A stretch of 64,000 nucleotides of DNA from Propionibacteriaceae bacterium (GCA_031271975.1 JAISUR010000016.1:186001-250000); one strand, 5' to 3'; positions 49,676 to 58,890 are shown, numbered from the stretch's first letter. A program made the numbers and translations. The notes: generated by a model not told the origin, from the sequence alone.

Positions 49676-51535
49676 CTACTTCTTCGCCCGCGAGCGCAAC
49701 TTGGCGCGTTCGGTCTGGTCGAGGACGGTCTTGCGGATGCGCACCGCCGCCGGGGTCACCTCCAGGCATTCGTCTTCGCGGCAGAACTCCAGCGCCTGCT
49801 CCAAACTCATCAGCCGTGGCGGGATCAGGCGTTCCAGTTCTTCGCCCGTCGACGACCGGACGTTGGTCAGCTTCTTTTCCTTCGTCGGGTTAACGTCCAT
49901 GTCCTCGGGGCGCGGGTTCTCGCCGACGACCATGCCCTCGTAAACCTCTTGGCCGGGTGCCACGAACAGGACGCCGCGCTCCTGCAGGTTGAACAGCGCG
50001 TACGACGTGACAGCGCCGAGCCGGTCTGCCACCAGCGAACCGGTCGAGCGGGTGCGGATCTCGCCGGACCAGGGCTCGTACCCTTCGAAAACGTGGTGCA
50101 TGATGCCCGTGCCGCGCGTCTCGGTGAGGAATTCGGTGCGGAAGCCGATCAGCCCGCGGGCGGGGATGACATATTCGACGCGCACCCAGCCGGTGCCGTG
50201 GTTTACCATCTGCTCCATGCGGGCGCGGCGCGTGCCCATGAGTTGGGTGACCGTGCCCACGTGCTCCTCGGGGATGTCCACGGTGAGGCGCTCGACGGGC
50301 TCGTGCAGCACGCCGTCGATCTTGCGGGTCAGCACTTGGGGTTTGCCGACAGTCAGCTCGAAACTCTCGCGGCGCATCAACTCGACCAGCACGGCCAGTT
50401 GCAGTTCGCCGCGGCCTTGCACTTCCCAGGTGTCGGGCCGGTCGGTGTTCAGCACCCGGATGGACACGTTGCCGACCAACTCGGTGTCCAGGCGGCCCTT
50501 CACCAGCCGGGCGGTCAGCAGCTTGCCGGACTTGCCGGCCAGTGGTGACGTGTTGATGCCGATCGTCATGGAGATAGACGGCTCGTCGACGGTGATCAGC
50601 GGCAGCGGGCGCGGATCGTCCGGGTCGGCGATGGTCTCGCCGATGGTGATTTCGGGGATGCCCGCTATGGCCACGATGTCGCCCGGGCCCGCCGATTCGG
50701 CGGGTGTGCGGTCCAGCGCCTTGGTGATCAGCAGTTCGGAGAGGCGCACGTTCGTGATCGTGCCGTCGGCCCGGCACCACGCCACCTGCTGTCCGCGGGT
50801 GATGGTGCCCTCCATGATGCGGCACAGCGCCAGGCGGCCCAAGTACGGCGACGCGTCAAGGTTGGTGACGTGGGCCTGCAGCGGCGCGCCCTCGGTGTAG
50901 ACGGGGGCGGGAATCGTCTCGCGGATGAGCGTGAACAGCGGCTCCAGGTTCGGCGAATCCGGCATTTCGCCGTCACCGGGTTGGGACATGGACGCGCGCC
51001 CGGCCTTGGCGGCGCAGTAGATGACTGGGAAGTCGAGCAGGTCGGCCTCGTCGTCGTCGATCAGGTCGAGGAACAGCGCGTACACCTCGTCGAGCACCTC
51101 GGCGATGCGGGCGTCGGCGCGGTCCACCTTATTAATTACGACGATGATGGGCAGTTTCTTCGCGAGCGCCTTGCGCAGCACGAAACGGGTCTGCGGCAGC
51201 GGCCCCTCGGAGGCGTCCACCAGCAGCAGCACGCCGTCCACCATCTCCAGGCCGCGTTCCACCTCGCCGCCGAAATCGGCGTGGCCCGGGGTGTCCACGA
51301 TGTTGATGGTCAGCGTCGAGCCGTCGGCCAGCTTGTGATCCACGGCGGTGTTCTTGGCCAGGATGGTGATGCCCTTCTCGCGTTCCAGGTCCATGGAATC
51401 CATCACCCGGGTGTCGACGTCCTGGTTCTCCCGGAACGCGCCCGACTGCCACAGCATCGCGTCGACGAGCGTCGTCTTCCCGTGGTCGACGTGCGCGATG
51501 ATCGCGACGTTCCTCAGATCTGCGCGGACAGCCAT
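49676..51535 (-). CDS. typA: Translational GTPase TypA/BipA
   Basis: A 619-residue ribosome-binding GTPase involved in large-subunit assembly and stress growth. G1 [11 protein letters not shown], the switch segment [15 protein letters not shown]3 [16 protein letters not shown] and G4 [11 protein letters not shown] are followed by domains III and V and the TypA-specific C-terminal domain ([31 protein letters not shown]). It starts at ATG 51535 behind GAGGAG. The frame is open ten codons upstream. It is convergent with the DUF362 gene. Confidence 0.96.
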   Translation of the reverse strand: MAVRADLRNVAIIAHVDHGKTTLVDAMLWQSGAFRENQDVDTRVMDSMDLEREKGITILAKNTAVDHKLADGSTLTINIVDTPGHADFGGEVERGLEMVDGVLLLVDASEGPLPQTRFVLRKALAKKLPIIVVINKVDRADARIAEVLDEVYALFLDLIDDDEADLLDFPVIYCAAKAGRASMSQPGDGEMPDSPNLEPLFTLIRETIPAPVYTEGAPLQAHVTNLDASPYLGRLALCRIMEGTITRGQQVAWCRADGTITNVRLSELLITKALDRTPAESAGPGDIVAIAGIPEITIGETIADPDDPRPLPLITVDEPSISMTIGINTSPLAGKSGKLLTARLVKGRLDTELVGNVSIRVLNTDRPDTWEVQGRGELQLAVLVELMRRESFELTVGKPQVLTRKIDGVLHEPVERLTVDIPEEHVGTVTQLMGTRRARMEQMVNHGTGWVRVEYVIPARGLIGFRTEFLTETRGTGIMHHVFEGYEPWSGEIRTRSTGSLVADRLGAVTSYALFNLQERGVLFVAPGQEVYEGMVVGENPRPEDMDVNPTKEKKLTNVRSSTGEELERLIPPRLMSLEQALEFCREDECLEVTPAAVRIRKTVLDQTERAKLRSRAKK

Positions 51536-51549
51536 TGGTCTCCTCGAAA

Positions 51550-51712
51550 GTAGGCAACCCAACAAGCCTACCGGTATGCGCGGCGGTGTGCCGCCAGTGT
51601 GATCGTGTCCCGATCGTGACCACTCAATTTCGCCTCAAACACCCCTCGGCGCCCACTATTCGGATACCGTGTCTCACGACGATCCCGATTCTTTTGGACC
51701 GGGGCGGTTTTT
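51550..51712. promoter_or_regulatory. Divergent typA/transcarboxylase intergenic region
   Basis: The region holds a 6-bp inverted repeat GTAGGC...GCCTAC (51550-51571) in the typA leader. It also holds a GGACC...GGTCC stem around GGGGCGG and a run of seven T near 51697-51718, just before the 5S gene. The latter could act as an attenuator or a fortuitous stem. No clear ribosome site precedes ATG 51740. Confidence 0.3.
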
Positions 51713-51739
51713 TTGGTCCGACCATGAAAGACTACGCAT

Positions 51740-53245
51740 ATGAGTCAGCGAAACATCGGAGTTACTGAGCTCGTCCTACGTGACGGCCACCAAAGCCTGC
51801 TTGCCACACGAATGGCCCTCGAAGACATGGTTGATGCCTGCGAGGCTATCGACAAGGCGGGTTACTACAGCGTCGAGTGCTGGGGCGGAGCTACGTACGA
51901 CTCCTGTATCCGGTTCCTCAACGAGGATCCCTGGGTGCGCCTGCGCACCTTCCGTGAATTGATGCCGAACACCAAGCTGCAGATGCTCCTGCGCGGGCAG
52001 AACCTGCTCGGCTACCGCCACTACGAAGATGAAGTGGTGAAGCGCTTCGTGTTGAAGTCCGCCGAGAACGGCATGGACATCTTCCGCGTGTTCGACGCCC
52101 TCAACGATCCGCGCAACCTGGAACAGTCAATGAGGTTTGTCCAGGTGGCCAAGGAGATCAATCCCAACGTCCACGCCCAAGGCACCATCTGCTACACCAT
52201 CTCGCCGGTGCACACCGTCGAAGGCTATGTGAAGGTGGCCGGCCAGTTGCTCGACATGGGCGCTGAGTCGATCTGCTTGAAGGACATGGCGGCCCTGCTT
52301 CAGCCGCAGCCCGCCTACGACATCATCAAGGGCATCAAGGAGACGTACGGCGCCGGGACCCAGATCCAGGTGCACTGCCACTCCACCTCCGGCGTCACGC
52401 TGGTCGCGCTGCAGAAGGCCATTGAGGCTGGCGCGGACGTGGTGGACACGTCGATCTCGTCGTTGTCGCTCGGCCCCGGGCACAACCCGACCGAGTCGTT
52501 CGTGGCCATGCTCGAAGGCACGGAATACTCCACGTCCCTGGAGTACGACACGCTGCTGGACATCCGCGACCACTTCGCGAAGATCCGCCCGCGCTACAAG
52601 GCGTTCGAGTCCGCCGTCCTGGTGGACACCGACATCTTGAAGTCGCAGATCCCCGGCGGCATGCTCTCCAACCTGGAGGCGCAGCTCAAGGCTCAAGGCG
52701 CCGGCGACAAGCTGCGCGAAGTGATGGAAGAGATTCCGCGCGTGAAGGCCGATTCCGGGCATCCGCCGCTGGTCACGCCCACGTCGCAGATCGTCGGCAC
52801 GCAGGCCGTGTTCAACGTGCTGATGGGCCCCTACAAGCGGATGACGGGCGAGTTCGCCGATCTGATGCTGGGCTACTATGGCGCGTCGCTGGGCGAACGC
52901 AATCCGGAAGTCGTCGCCATCGCGGAGAAGCAGGCCAACAAGCCGGTCATCACCGACCGCCCCGCCAACCACTTGGAGCCCGAATGGGAGTCCTTGGTGG
53001 CCGAGGCCTCCAAGCTGGAAGGCTACGACGGCTCCGAGGAAGACGTGCTGACGTACGCCATGTTCCCGAACGTAGCGCCGACGTTCTTCTCCGGCCGCGC
53101 GGCTGGGCCGAAGTCCGTCGCCATGACGGAAGCCCAGTTGAAGGCCGCCCAAGAAGGCGGCGGCGCTTCCGGCATCGCGGGCCCGGTCAACTACAAGATC
53201 TCTCTCGGTGGGCGCGAGCACACCGTCAAGGTCGAGCCGGCATAG
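51740..53245 (+). CDS. Methylmalonyl-CoA carboxytransferase 5S subunit
   Basis: A 501-residue carboxyltransferase that moves CO2 from biotin to pyruvate, giving oxaloacetate in the Wood-Werkman propionate cycle. TELVLRDGHQSLLATRM opens the metal barrel. Lys181 (SICLKDMAAL) is the residue carbamylated in the Propionibacterium enzyme (K184 there), and His212 and His214 (VHCHSTSG) are cobalt/zinc ligands. The C-terminal PYC-like domain follows. Length agrees with the known 5S subunit. First gene of the operon. Confidence 0.95.
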   Translation: MSQRNIGVTELVLRDGHQSLLATRMALEDMVDACEAIDKAGYYSVECWGGATYDSCIRFLNEDPWVRLRTFRELMPNTKLQMLLRGQNLLGYRHYEDEVVKRFVLKSAENGMDIFRVFDALNDPRNLEQSMRFVQVAKEINPNVHAQGTICYTISPVHTVEGYVKVAGQLLDMGAESICLKDMAALLQPQPAYDIIKGIKETYGAGTQIQVHCHSTSGVTLVALQKAIEAGADVVDTSISSLSLGPGHNPTESFVAMLEGTEYSTSLEYDTLLDIRDHFAKIRPRYKAFESAVLVDTDILKSQIPGGMLSNLEAQLKAQGAGDKLREVMEEIPRVKADSGHPPLVTPTSQIVGTQAVFNVLMGPYKRMTGEFADLMLGYYGASLGERNPEVVAIAEKQANKPVITDRPANHLEPEWESLVAEASKLEGYDGSEEDVLTYAMFPNVAPTFFSGRAAGPKSVAMTEAQLKAAQEGGGASGIAGPVNYKISLGGREHTVKVEPA

Positions 53246-53258
53246 GGCGGCGGTAGTA

Positions 53259-54818
53259 ATGGCAGCACAACCAGTCCCAATGGCTGACCGCGTCAAGGCG
53301 CTGCAAGACGCCCGGGCGAAGAACAAGGCCGGCGGTGGCGAAGCTCGCATCGAGAAGCAGCATGCCCAAGGGAAGCTGACGGCACGCGAGCGCATCGACG
53401 CGCTATTGGACGAGGACACCTTCCAAGAGGTAGGCCTGTTCCGGAAGAACCGCACGACGACGTTCGGCATGGACAAAGCGGACATGCCGGCCGAAGGCGT
53501 CGTGACGGGTTCCGGCACGGTGCTGGGCCGTCCCATCCATGTGGCCGCGCAAGACTTCACGGTCATGGGCGGCTCGGCGGGCGAAAGCCACAACAAGAAG
53601 GTCACCGAGCAGATGTTCGCCGCTGTGCAGGCGGGCACGCCGTTCGTCATCTTCAACGATTCGGGCGGCGCGCGCATCCAGGAGGGCATTGATTCCCTGT
53701 CTGGGTACGGCATGGTGTTCTACGCCAACGTGCAGGCATCCGGCGTTATCCCGCAGGTGTGCATCATCGCCGGCCCGTGCGCGGGCGGCGCGGTGTATTC
53801 GCCAGCCCTGGCCGACTACGTGATCCAGACGCGCAAGGCGCAGATGTTTATCACCGGCCCCGGCGTCATCAAGCAGGTGACGGGCGAGGAGATCTCCGCC
53901 GACGCGCTCGGTGGCGCAGACGCGCACCAGCAGGTTTCCGGCGTCAACCACTTCGTGGCCGACACGGACGAAGAGGCAGTCCTGATCTGCAAGAAGCTGC
54001 TCAGCTTCCTCCCGCAGAACTGCGACGAGGAGCCGCCGATCGTCGATCTGGATCCGGACATGTCCTACGATCCGGAGATCGGCGCGATCGTCCCGGTCGC
54101 CGACAAGCAGGGCTACGACGTGCGCGACGTGATCCGGCGCGTTGTCGACTGCGAGGATTTCCTGGAAGTCCAGGCGGGCTACGCGCAGAACATCGTGGTG
54201 GGCTATGCCCGCATCAATGGCCGGAGCGTCGGCATCGTCGCCAACCAGCCGTCGAAGATGGCCGGCGTGCTCGATATCAACGCCTCCGACAAGGGGTCCC
54301 GCTTCGTCAACACGTGTGACGCGTTCAACATCCCGATCCTGACTTTCGTCGACGTGCCCGGATACTTGCCGGGTGTCGCGCAGGAGCATGGCGGCATCAT
54401 CCGCCACGGCGCGAAGATGTTGTACGCGTATTCGCGGGCGACGGTGCCGCTGATCACGGTCATCCTGCGCAAGGCCTACGGCGGCTCGTATCTGGCCATG
54501 GCGGCGCGCGATTTGGGCGCCGACAAGGTATTCGCCTGGCCGACGGCGGAGGTCGCCGTGATGGGCGCCGAAGGTGCGGCCGCGGTGGTCTTCCGCAAGG
54601 AGATCGAGGCGGCCGAGGATCCGGCGGCGGCGCGCGAAGAGAAGATCCAGGAATACCGGGACACCTTCTCTACACCGTTCATGGCTGCGGCGCGTGGTCT
54701 GGTAGATGAGATCATCGATCCTGGCGAGACCAGGGCGAAGGTCGCATACGCGTTGGAGTTGCTGGCCAAGAAGCGCAAGGCCAGCCCGCACAAGCGACAC
54801 GGCATCGAGCCGGTTTAG
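53259..54818 (+). CDS. Methylmalonyl-CoA carboxytransferase 12S subunit
   Basis: A 519-residue crotonase-fold subunit that transfers the carboxyl group from methylmalonyl-CoA to biotin. It starts MAAQPVPMADRVKALQDARA. Features are KLTARERIDALLDEDTFQE, the N-terminal oxyanion-hole loop FNDSGGARIQEGIDSLSGYG, GPCAGGAVYSPALADYVIQT and the C-terminal loop RKAYGGSYLAMAARDLGAD. Fourteen bases separate it from the 5S gene, without a strong ribosome site. It resembles acyl-CoA carboxylase beta subunits, but the neighbours settle the role. Confidence 0.94.
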   Translation: MAAQPVPMADRVKALQDARAKNKAGGGEARIEKQHAQGKLTARERIDALLDEDTFQEVGLFRKNRTTTFGMDKADMPAEGVVTGSGTVLGRPIHVAAQDFTVMGGSAGESHNKKVTEQMFAAVQAGTPFVIFNDSGGARIQEGIDSLSGYGMVFYANVQASGVIPQVCIIAGPCAGGAVYSPALADYVIQTRKAQMFITGPGVIKQVTGEEISADALGGADAHQQVSGVNHFVADTDEEAVLICKKLLSFLPQNCDEEPPIVDLDPDMSYDPEIGAIVPVADKQGYDVRDVIRRVVDCEDFLEVQAGYAQNIVVGYARINGRSVGIVANQPSKMAGVLDINASDKGSRFVNTCDAFNIPILTFVDVPGYLPGVAQEHGGIIRHGAKMLYAYSRATVPLITVILRKAYGGSYLAMAARDLGADKVFAWPTAEVAVMGAEGAAAVVFRKEIEAAEDPAAAREEKIQEYRDTFSTPFMAAARGLVDEIIDPGETRAKVAYALELLAKKRKASPHKRHGIEPV

Positions 54819-54827
54819 GAGTCTGAC

Positions 54828-55043
54828 ATGTCAAACGAAGCCGAACTCACCGAACTCGTCAAGAAGCTGACGAGCCAAGTCGCCGATCTCCAATTCCAGG
54901 TCAAGAGCTTGAAGGCGCAAACTGGGGCTACAGTTCCCGAGGAACATCTCGCCTCGATTGCCGCCGGCGTGGCCGCATATCTCGGTTACGAGGGCGAACC
55001 CCGCCAGCCGCATTTCAACGCTCCCAGGCCCGCAAGTCGTTAA
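54828..55043 (+). CDS. Small helical subunit of the transcarboxylase operon
   Basis: A 71-residue protein. A heptad-like helix (ELTELVKKLTSQVADLQFQVKSLKAQ) is followed by EEHLASIAAGVAAYLGYEGE, as in the small epsilon-like proteins between the 12S and biotin genes of propionibacteria. It probably helps assembly, but no catalytic function is known. A GGAG ribosome site is placed well. Confidence 0.75.
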   Translation: MSNEAELTELVKKLTSQVADLQFQVKSLKAQTGATVPEEHLASIAAGVAAYLGYEGEPRQPHFNAPRPASR

Positions 55044-55052
55044 GGAAAGACA

Positions 55053-55415
55053 ATGAAACTGAAAGTAACTGTTGACCAGGTTCCCTACGATGTCGACGTC
55101 GAGGTCGTGAAGGACGCCGCCCCGCTGGGCGCTGTCGTGATCGGCGGCGGCGGGCCCACGCAGGCTCCGGCCCCGAGCGGCGGCGGCGCTGCCGCTGCGG
55201 CGGGCAACGCCGTCCCGGCCCCGCTGGCCGGCACAGTGCTGCGCCACTCGGTGGAAGTTGGCGCGAAGGTGAACGCCGGCGACGTGCTGTTGGTCTTGGA
55301 AGCCATGAAGATGGAGACGGATGTCACCAGCCCGCGCGCTGGCACGGTGAAGGCGTTCCTGGCCGATCCCGGCACCGCCGTAGCCGTAGGCCAAGGCCTA
55401 GTAGAGGTTGAATAA
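55053..55415 (+). CDS. Transcarboxylase 1.3S biotin carboxyl carrier subunit
   Basis: A 120-residue biotin carrier. Lys86 in EAMKMETD is the biotinylated residue. The N-terminal MKLKVTVDQVPYDVDVEVV binds the 12S/5S subunits, and an Ala/Pro/Gly linker (GGGGPTQAPAPSGGGAAAAA) gives mobility. It resembles the 1.3S subunit of Propionibacterium (123 residues). It is the last gene of the operon, followed by a hairpin. No biotin carboxylase gene is near, as expected for a transcarboxylase. Confidence 0.95.
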   Translation: MKLKVTVDQVPYDVDVEVVKDAAPLGAVVIGGGGPTQAPAPSGGGAAAAAGNAVPAPLAGTVLRHSVEVGAKVNAGDVLLVLEAMKMETDVTSPRAGTVKAFLADPGTAVAVGQGLVEVE

Positions 55416-55464
55416 GGCCTTAGGCCTCATTCAAACCGAGCGTAACCGAGAGTCCCAAGGACGC

Positions 55465-55503
55465 TGTTCTGGTTACCTGGGCATCCCCCAGGTAACCAGA
55501 ACA
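55465..55503. terminator. 17-bp perfect hairpin, bidirectional terminator
   Basis: TGTTCTGGTTACCTGGG pairs with CCCAGGTAACCAGAACA around a 5-base loop (CATCC). It stands between the biotin carrier gene (+) and the small minus-strand gene whose last codons lie in the stem. No T-run follows, as is common in high-GC actinobacteria. Confidence 0.75.
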
Positions 55504-55571
55504 ATCAGGGCGATCAGAAACACGGCGCAGAAGCCGCCACTGATCCACCATGCTCGCATCGTTGGTGGCAT
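55473..55571 (-). CDS. 32-residue membrane peptide
   Basis: MPPTMRAWWISGGF followed by CAVFLIALIVLVTWGMPR and a stop: a short single-helix protein starting two bases after the stop of the lipoprotein gene (TGA-AC-ATG). Its last nine codons are also the left part of the terminator hairpin. It may be translated by re-initiation after the lipoprotein. Tiny and unrecognised, so moderate doubt remains. Confidence 0.45.
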   Translation of the reverse strand: MPPTMRAWWISGGFCAVFLIALIVLVTWGMPR

Positions 55572-55573
55572 GT

Positions 55574-56923
55574 TCAGTCTCTGAGTTCTTGATAGACGCT
55601 CTCTTTGTAGAGCCAGTCGCCATTGGCGTCCACGTAGCCCTGGTAGCGGGCGGTTTGCGCGAAGTAGACGATGCCCGTCGGGATTTGCGGGCCGGCGTAC
55701 CACCACTTCACCCAGACGCTGCCGGATGATCGGGCACCGGAGGCCCAGAAGGCGTGGTCGTTGTCCTCCCACTGGCAGGTGAGGCGGTCCCAGCCGTACC
55801 AGTCGTCGGTGCATGACGGCAGGTCGAATTGGGCTCCGGTGGCCAGCGAGTAGGCCCGAGTCCTGTCGGCGTTTGTGGCGAATAGTGCGATCGGGTTGGA
55901 AAAGCCCGGCACGCCGGTAGCCTCGCCAGTCGTCAGATCGACGACGATCAGGCCGCTGCCGTTGACCACGCCACACCACAGGCTGCCGTCTTCGCAGTCG
56001 ATTCCGCGTTCCACGTCGGTGCTGGCCAACACATTCAGATCCAGGTCGAGCAGATTGTTCACGCCGTTGCTGTCAGTCCCCCAATATGCGACGGGCTCGT
56101 CCCAGGGGCCCAGGACCACTCCCACGCCGTTTGGATACTCGGGCACCACGTTCAACGAGCGGTCGACCAAGTAGGAGGACTCGGTTTCGACGTCTTCCAC
56201 CTCCGCGTAATTGCCATGGAATCTGCCGCACCCGATCGATTCGGACAGCACTTGGCCGGTGACGCTCATGAAGCGGTTGGGCTGGCCCGGTTCGCCTTCG
56301 TCGTCGTCGTTGAGGCAGAACGGGCGATCCGGCTCGGCGACGGAGGCCAGGTAGTCCAGGAAAGTGTCTTCCTGCAGGGGCGCGCTGGCGGTCAGGAAGG
56401 CGGGCAAGTCGAGGAACTTGTTTGTCTTCAGGTCGTAGGCGGCGGTGGTGTCGTCGAGCCGGTAGTTCCATTCGTTGTTGTAGGCGGCGATGATCCGGTC
56501 GGCGACGCAACTGACGAAGTACGGGTGCTCGACGGGGATCTCGGCTGTCCGCTCACCGGTCAACGCCAGGACTTCGAGCGCGGTGGGCGTGCTCACGACT
56601 ACGCGGGTGGGGTTGCCGTCGGCGCCCAGGCAATAGTCGTAGCTGAGGTATTTGCTCTCGATGCGCTCCCCGGTGGCGGTGACGAAGCCCAAGCGATTGA
56701 TGATGTCCGTCCCGCTCTCCCCGGTGTACTCCAGCATGTTGATGCCCCACAGCATCGGGCGGCCATCGGCGAGCGACATGCCACGGGTTGGCTCTGCGGT
56801 GGCGGTGGGAGTGGCGACGGTTTCCACTGGCGCCGGCTCGGATGTCGCAGGCGGTGTTGGCGAAGCCGTGCACCCCGCCAACACCACTGCCGCGGCGGCG
56901 AGCGCCGCGAGTTTGGCTTTCAC
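55574..56923 (-). CDS. Lipoprotein, probably beta-propeller-like
   Basis: A 449-residue lipoprotein, lipobox LAGC at Cys18, followed by a Thr/Pro linker. The rest consists of strand-turn repeats (YDYCLGADGNPTRVVVSTPTALEVLALTGERT, TAAYDLKTNKFLDLPAF, LLDLDLNVLASTDVE, LIVVDLTTGEATGVPG), as in WG- or WD-like propellers, and several Cys. It starts inside the end of the PstS-like gene (ATGA), so the two form one operon. Function unknown, perhaps a companion of the binding protein. Confidence 0.75.
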   Translation of the reverse strand: MKAKLAALAAAAVVLAGCTASPTPPATSEPAPVETVATPTATAEPTRGMSLADGRPMLWGINMLEYTGESGTDIINRLGFVTATGERIESKYLSYDYCLGADGNPTRVVVSTPTALEVLALTGERTAEIPVEHPYFVSCVADRIIAAYNNEWNYRLDDTTAAYDLKTNKFLDLPAFLTASAPLQEDTFLDYLASVAEPDRPFCLNDDDEGEPGQPNRFMSVTGQVLSESIGCGRFHGNYAEVEDVETESSYLVDRSLNVVPEYPNGVGVVLGPWDEPVAYWGTDSNGVNNLLDLDLNVLASTDVERGIDCEDGSLWCGVVNGSGLIVVDLTTGEATGVPGFSNPIALFATNADRTRAYSLATGAQFDLPSCTDDWYGWDRLTCQWEDNDHAFWASGARSSGSVWVKWWYAGPQIPTGIVYFAQTARYQGYVDANGDWLYKESVYQELRD

Positions 56924-57867
56924 TTCAGCCCCACATATCCGGCTTCGGCGATGAGGGCTTTGCCGGCGTCCGATTCCAGCCAGGCGACGATCTGGCGGGC
57001 GGCGGAGTCGGCGGGCTCGTCGGCGCGGACCACAGCGTAGAACTGGTTGATGTGCGGGTATTCGCCGGAGCCGATCGTGTCGGCGTTGGGGGCGACGCCG
57101 TCCACGGCCAACAGCTTGATGTCGGGCATGGCCAGCATCGACGTAACGTAGTAGTAGACGGAGTAGCCCAGCGCGTTGCCGGTGTTGGCGTAGCTGGCCA
57201 CACCCTCAACCAGGCCCGACATTTCGCCGGTGACGAAGTCGGTCGGGGCCTCGGCCATCTTGGTGTCGCCCATGATGAGTTTGCGCATCAGCGCTTGCGA
57301 GCCGGAATCCTCCGGGCGCTGGTAAGCGACGATTTCCTGGTCGGCACCGCCGACCTTCTTCCAGTTCTTGATCTTGCCGGAGTAGATGTCGCGCAGTTGG
57401 TCCGTCGTGACGGAGTCGACCTTGTTGGACGAGTTCGTCAGGAACACCAACGCGTCGCGGCCGATCGGGTGTTTCTCGATTTCAACGCCAGAATCCTTGA
57501 GTTTCTGCGCGGTGCCGGAGTCGGCCTCGTAGGCCAGCAGCAGCGCCGGGCGCCATTCAGGGTCGTCGCTGGCCAGGTTCGAGTAGGCCACCGGCGTGGA
57601 GTTGAACTCGATCCAGGCGTCGGCGTCCACTTCGGAGCAGCCGGTCAGCCGCTGGACAAGGAGGGAGGCCAGCGGGATGTTGGCCGTGGAGCCGTCGATC
57701 TTGGGGAGCGTTTCCAGGGTGAATGTGGGCATGTTCGGGTCGGTGACCGGGGCGGTGGCCGTTTCGACAGGGGTCGGGGTCGGGGTGTCAGCCGGGGGTG
57801 TGGTCGCGGCCGGCGTGCAGCCAGCCAGCAGCATGAGGGCGATGCCTGCGATGGTGATCTTCTTCAT
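56920..57867 (-). CDS. PstS-like phosphate-type binding lipoprotein
   Basis: A 315-residue lipoprotein starting at ATG 57867 behind GGAGG, lipobox LAGC (Cys17). The fold and motifs are of the PstS family: DGSTANIPLASLLVQRLTG, PIGRDALVFLTNSSNKVDSVTTDQLRDIYSGKIKNWKKVGG, RPEDSGSQALMRKLIM and GNALGYSVYYYV. PstS proteins bind phosphate outside the membrane, with Ser, Thr and Asp in these loops. No pstCAB genes are next to it, so it may be an orphan sensor. Three CTGAn repeats precede it. Confidence 0.85.
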   Translation of the reverse strand: MKKITIAGIALMLLAGCTPAATTPPADTPTPTPVETATAPVTDPNMPTFTLETLPKIDGSTANIPLASLLVQRLTGCSEVDADAWIEFNSTPVAYSNLASDDPEWRPALLLAYEADSGTAQKLKDSGVEIEKHPIGRDALVFLTNSSNKVDSVTTDQLRDIYSGKIKNWKKVGGADQEIVAYQRPEDSGSQALMRKLIMGDTKMAEAPTDFVTGEMSGLVEGVASYANTGNALGYSVYYYVTSMLAMPDIKLLAVDGVAPNADTIGSGEYPHINQFYAVVRADEPADSAARQIVAWLESDAGKALIAEAGYVGLK

Positions 57868-57911
57868 GGGGTCCTCCGTTCGGGCTAAGTTGTTGCGCCA
57901 GTTGTAGCAAG

Positions 57912-57943
57912 CCAAACTGAAGCCGTGCTGAGAGCCGCTGAGC
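57912..57943 (-). promoter_or_regulatory. Direct repeats resembling a PHO box
   Basis: On the minus strand gCTCAGCGGC, tCTCAGCACGG and cTTCAGTTTGG follow each other at 10-11 base steps. Actinobacterial PhoP boxes are 11-base direct repeats beginning GTTCA. Each unit shares the TCA core. The site is 45 bases upstream of the PstS-like gene. A GTGCTGAG...CTCAGCAC inverted pair overlaps it. Confidence 0.4.
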
Positions 57944-58022
57944 AGATTCGGCGCTTTCTCAGCACCTCAGGTCGTTACTTCTCAGATTCTTGGGAAAGTT
58001 TAGGTGACCGGACACTAACCCC

Positions 58023-58133
58023 GTCATGCCGGGCAAGTTCGGGCATCTTGGGACGAAGTCCCATGCACCCTGGAAGGGTGCCCCTGCGGGGCACACGGAC
58101 TACGTCCGAGATCCCGGAACGAGTCCGGGATGA
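58023..58133. repeat. Composite palindromic repeat, copy F
   Basis: The most complete single copy: a GCCGGGC...GGGC stem, GGGACGAAGTCCC, CACCCTGGAAGGGTG, GCCCCTGCGGGGCAC, CGGACTACGTCCG and GATCCCGGAACGAGTCCGGGAT in a row. It ends 22 bases beyond the deoD stop and fills most of the 288-bp gap 57868-58155. Confidence 0.8.
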
Positions 58134-58155
58134 CTCGGAAATGACTTGTCAGCAC

Positions 58156-58881
58156 CTAGGCGAATGCCGCGGCGGCGGCCAGCCGGAGGGCATCGGTGAA
58201 GCGGGTCTCGCGTTCTTCGGCGGACATGTCGTGGGTGTGGTCGGCCAGGTGGTCGGAAACTGTCAGGACGGTCAGGGCGCCCTTGCCGAACTCGGCGGCG
58301 ACGCCGTACAGCGAAGCGGCCTCCATCTCCACGCCCAGCACGCCGTGGGTGGTCATCGCGTCGAACTGGCCCGGGATCTTGAAGTAGAAATGGTCGGAGC
58401 TGATGATCGGCCCGGCCTTCACCTTGGGGTCTCCTGCGGCGGCCGCCCAGGCTGCTGCGGCCATGGCGAAGTCGGCGGTCGCGGAGAAATGCGTGCCCGG
58501 GATGCGCAATTCGTTCATCGACGACGTGGTGTGCGCGCCCGTGCCGATGATCACGTCGCCAACCTGCACTTTGGGCGAGATCCCGCCGGCGGTGCCCACA
58601 CGCACGATGCGTTCCACGCCGTAAATGGAGAACAGTTCGGTGGCGTAGATAGCGATCGAGGGCATGCCCATGCCGGAGGCCATGATCGACAGCGGTCGGC
58701 CTTGGAACGGGCCCGGCACGTTGTATGTGCCGGTGAACCCGGAGATGGCGCGCACCTGCGTGACCAGCTTGGCGTCGTCCAGGATCGCTGCGGCCATGCG
58801 CTCGGCCCGCTTCGGGTCTCCCGGCATCAAAACGGCCGGGGCGAAATCGCCGGGATTGGCGGAAATGTGCGGTGTGGGCAT
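58156..58881 (-). CDS. deoD: Purine nucleoside phosphorylase, DeoD type
   Basis: A 241-residue enzyme of the hexameric bacterial type. The start MPTPHISANPGDFAPAVLMPGDPKRAE, GMGMPSIAIYATEL, RVGTAGGISPKVQVGDVIIGTGA, GVLGVEMEAASLYGVA and VSDHL match it. It splits purine nucleosides with phosphate to base and ribose-1-phosphate. It starts nine bases after the phosphomutase stop. A TAGCCT hexamer formed partly by that stop ends six bases before the ATG, so it may also have a leaderless start. Confidence 0.95.
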   Translation of the reverse strand: MPTPHISANPGDFAPAVLMPGDPKRAERMAAAILDDAKLVTQVRAISGFTGTYNVPGPFQGRPLSIMASGMGMPSIAIYATELFSIYGVERIVRVGTAGGISPKVQVGDVIIGTGAHTTSSMNELRIPGTHFSATADFAMAAAAWAAAAGDPKVKAGPIISSDHFYFKIPGQFDAMTTHGVLGVEMEAASLYGVAAEFGKGALTVLTVSDHLADHTHDMSAEERETRFTDALRLAAAAAFA

Positions 58882-58890
58882 GGCTATAGG

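Noticed and set aside
51697-51718. Intrinsic terminator (GGACC stem with T7) upstream of the 5S gene
   Set aside because: The T-run is inside the loop, not after the stem, and it lies upstream of the operon. At most it is an attenuator-like stem.
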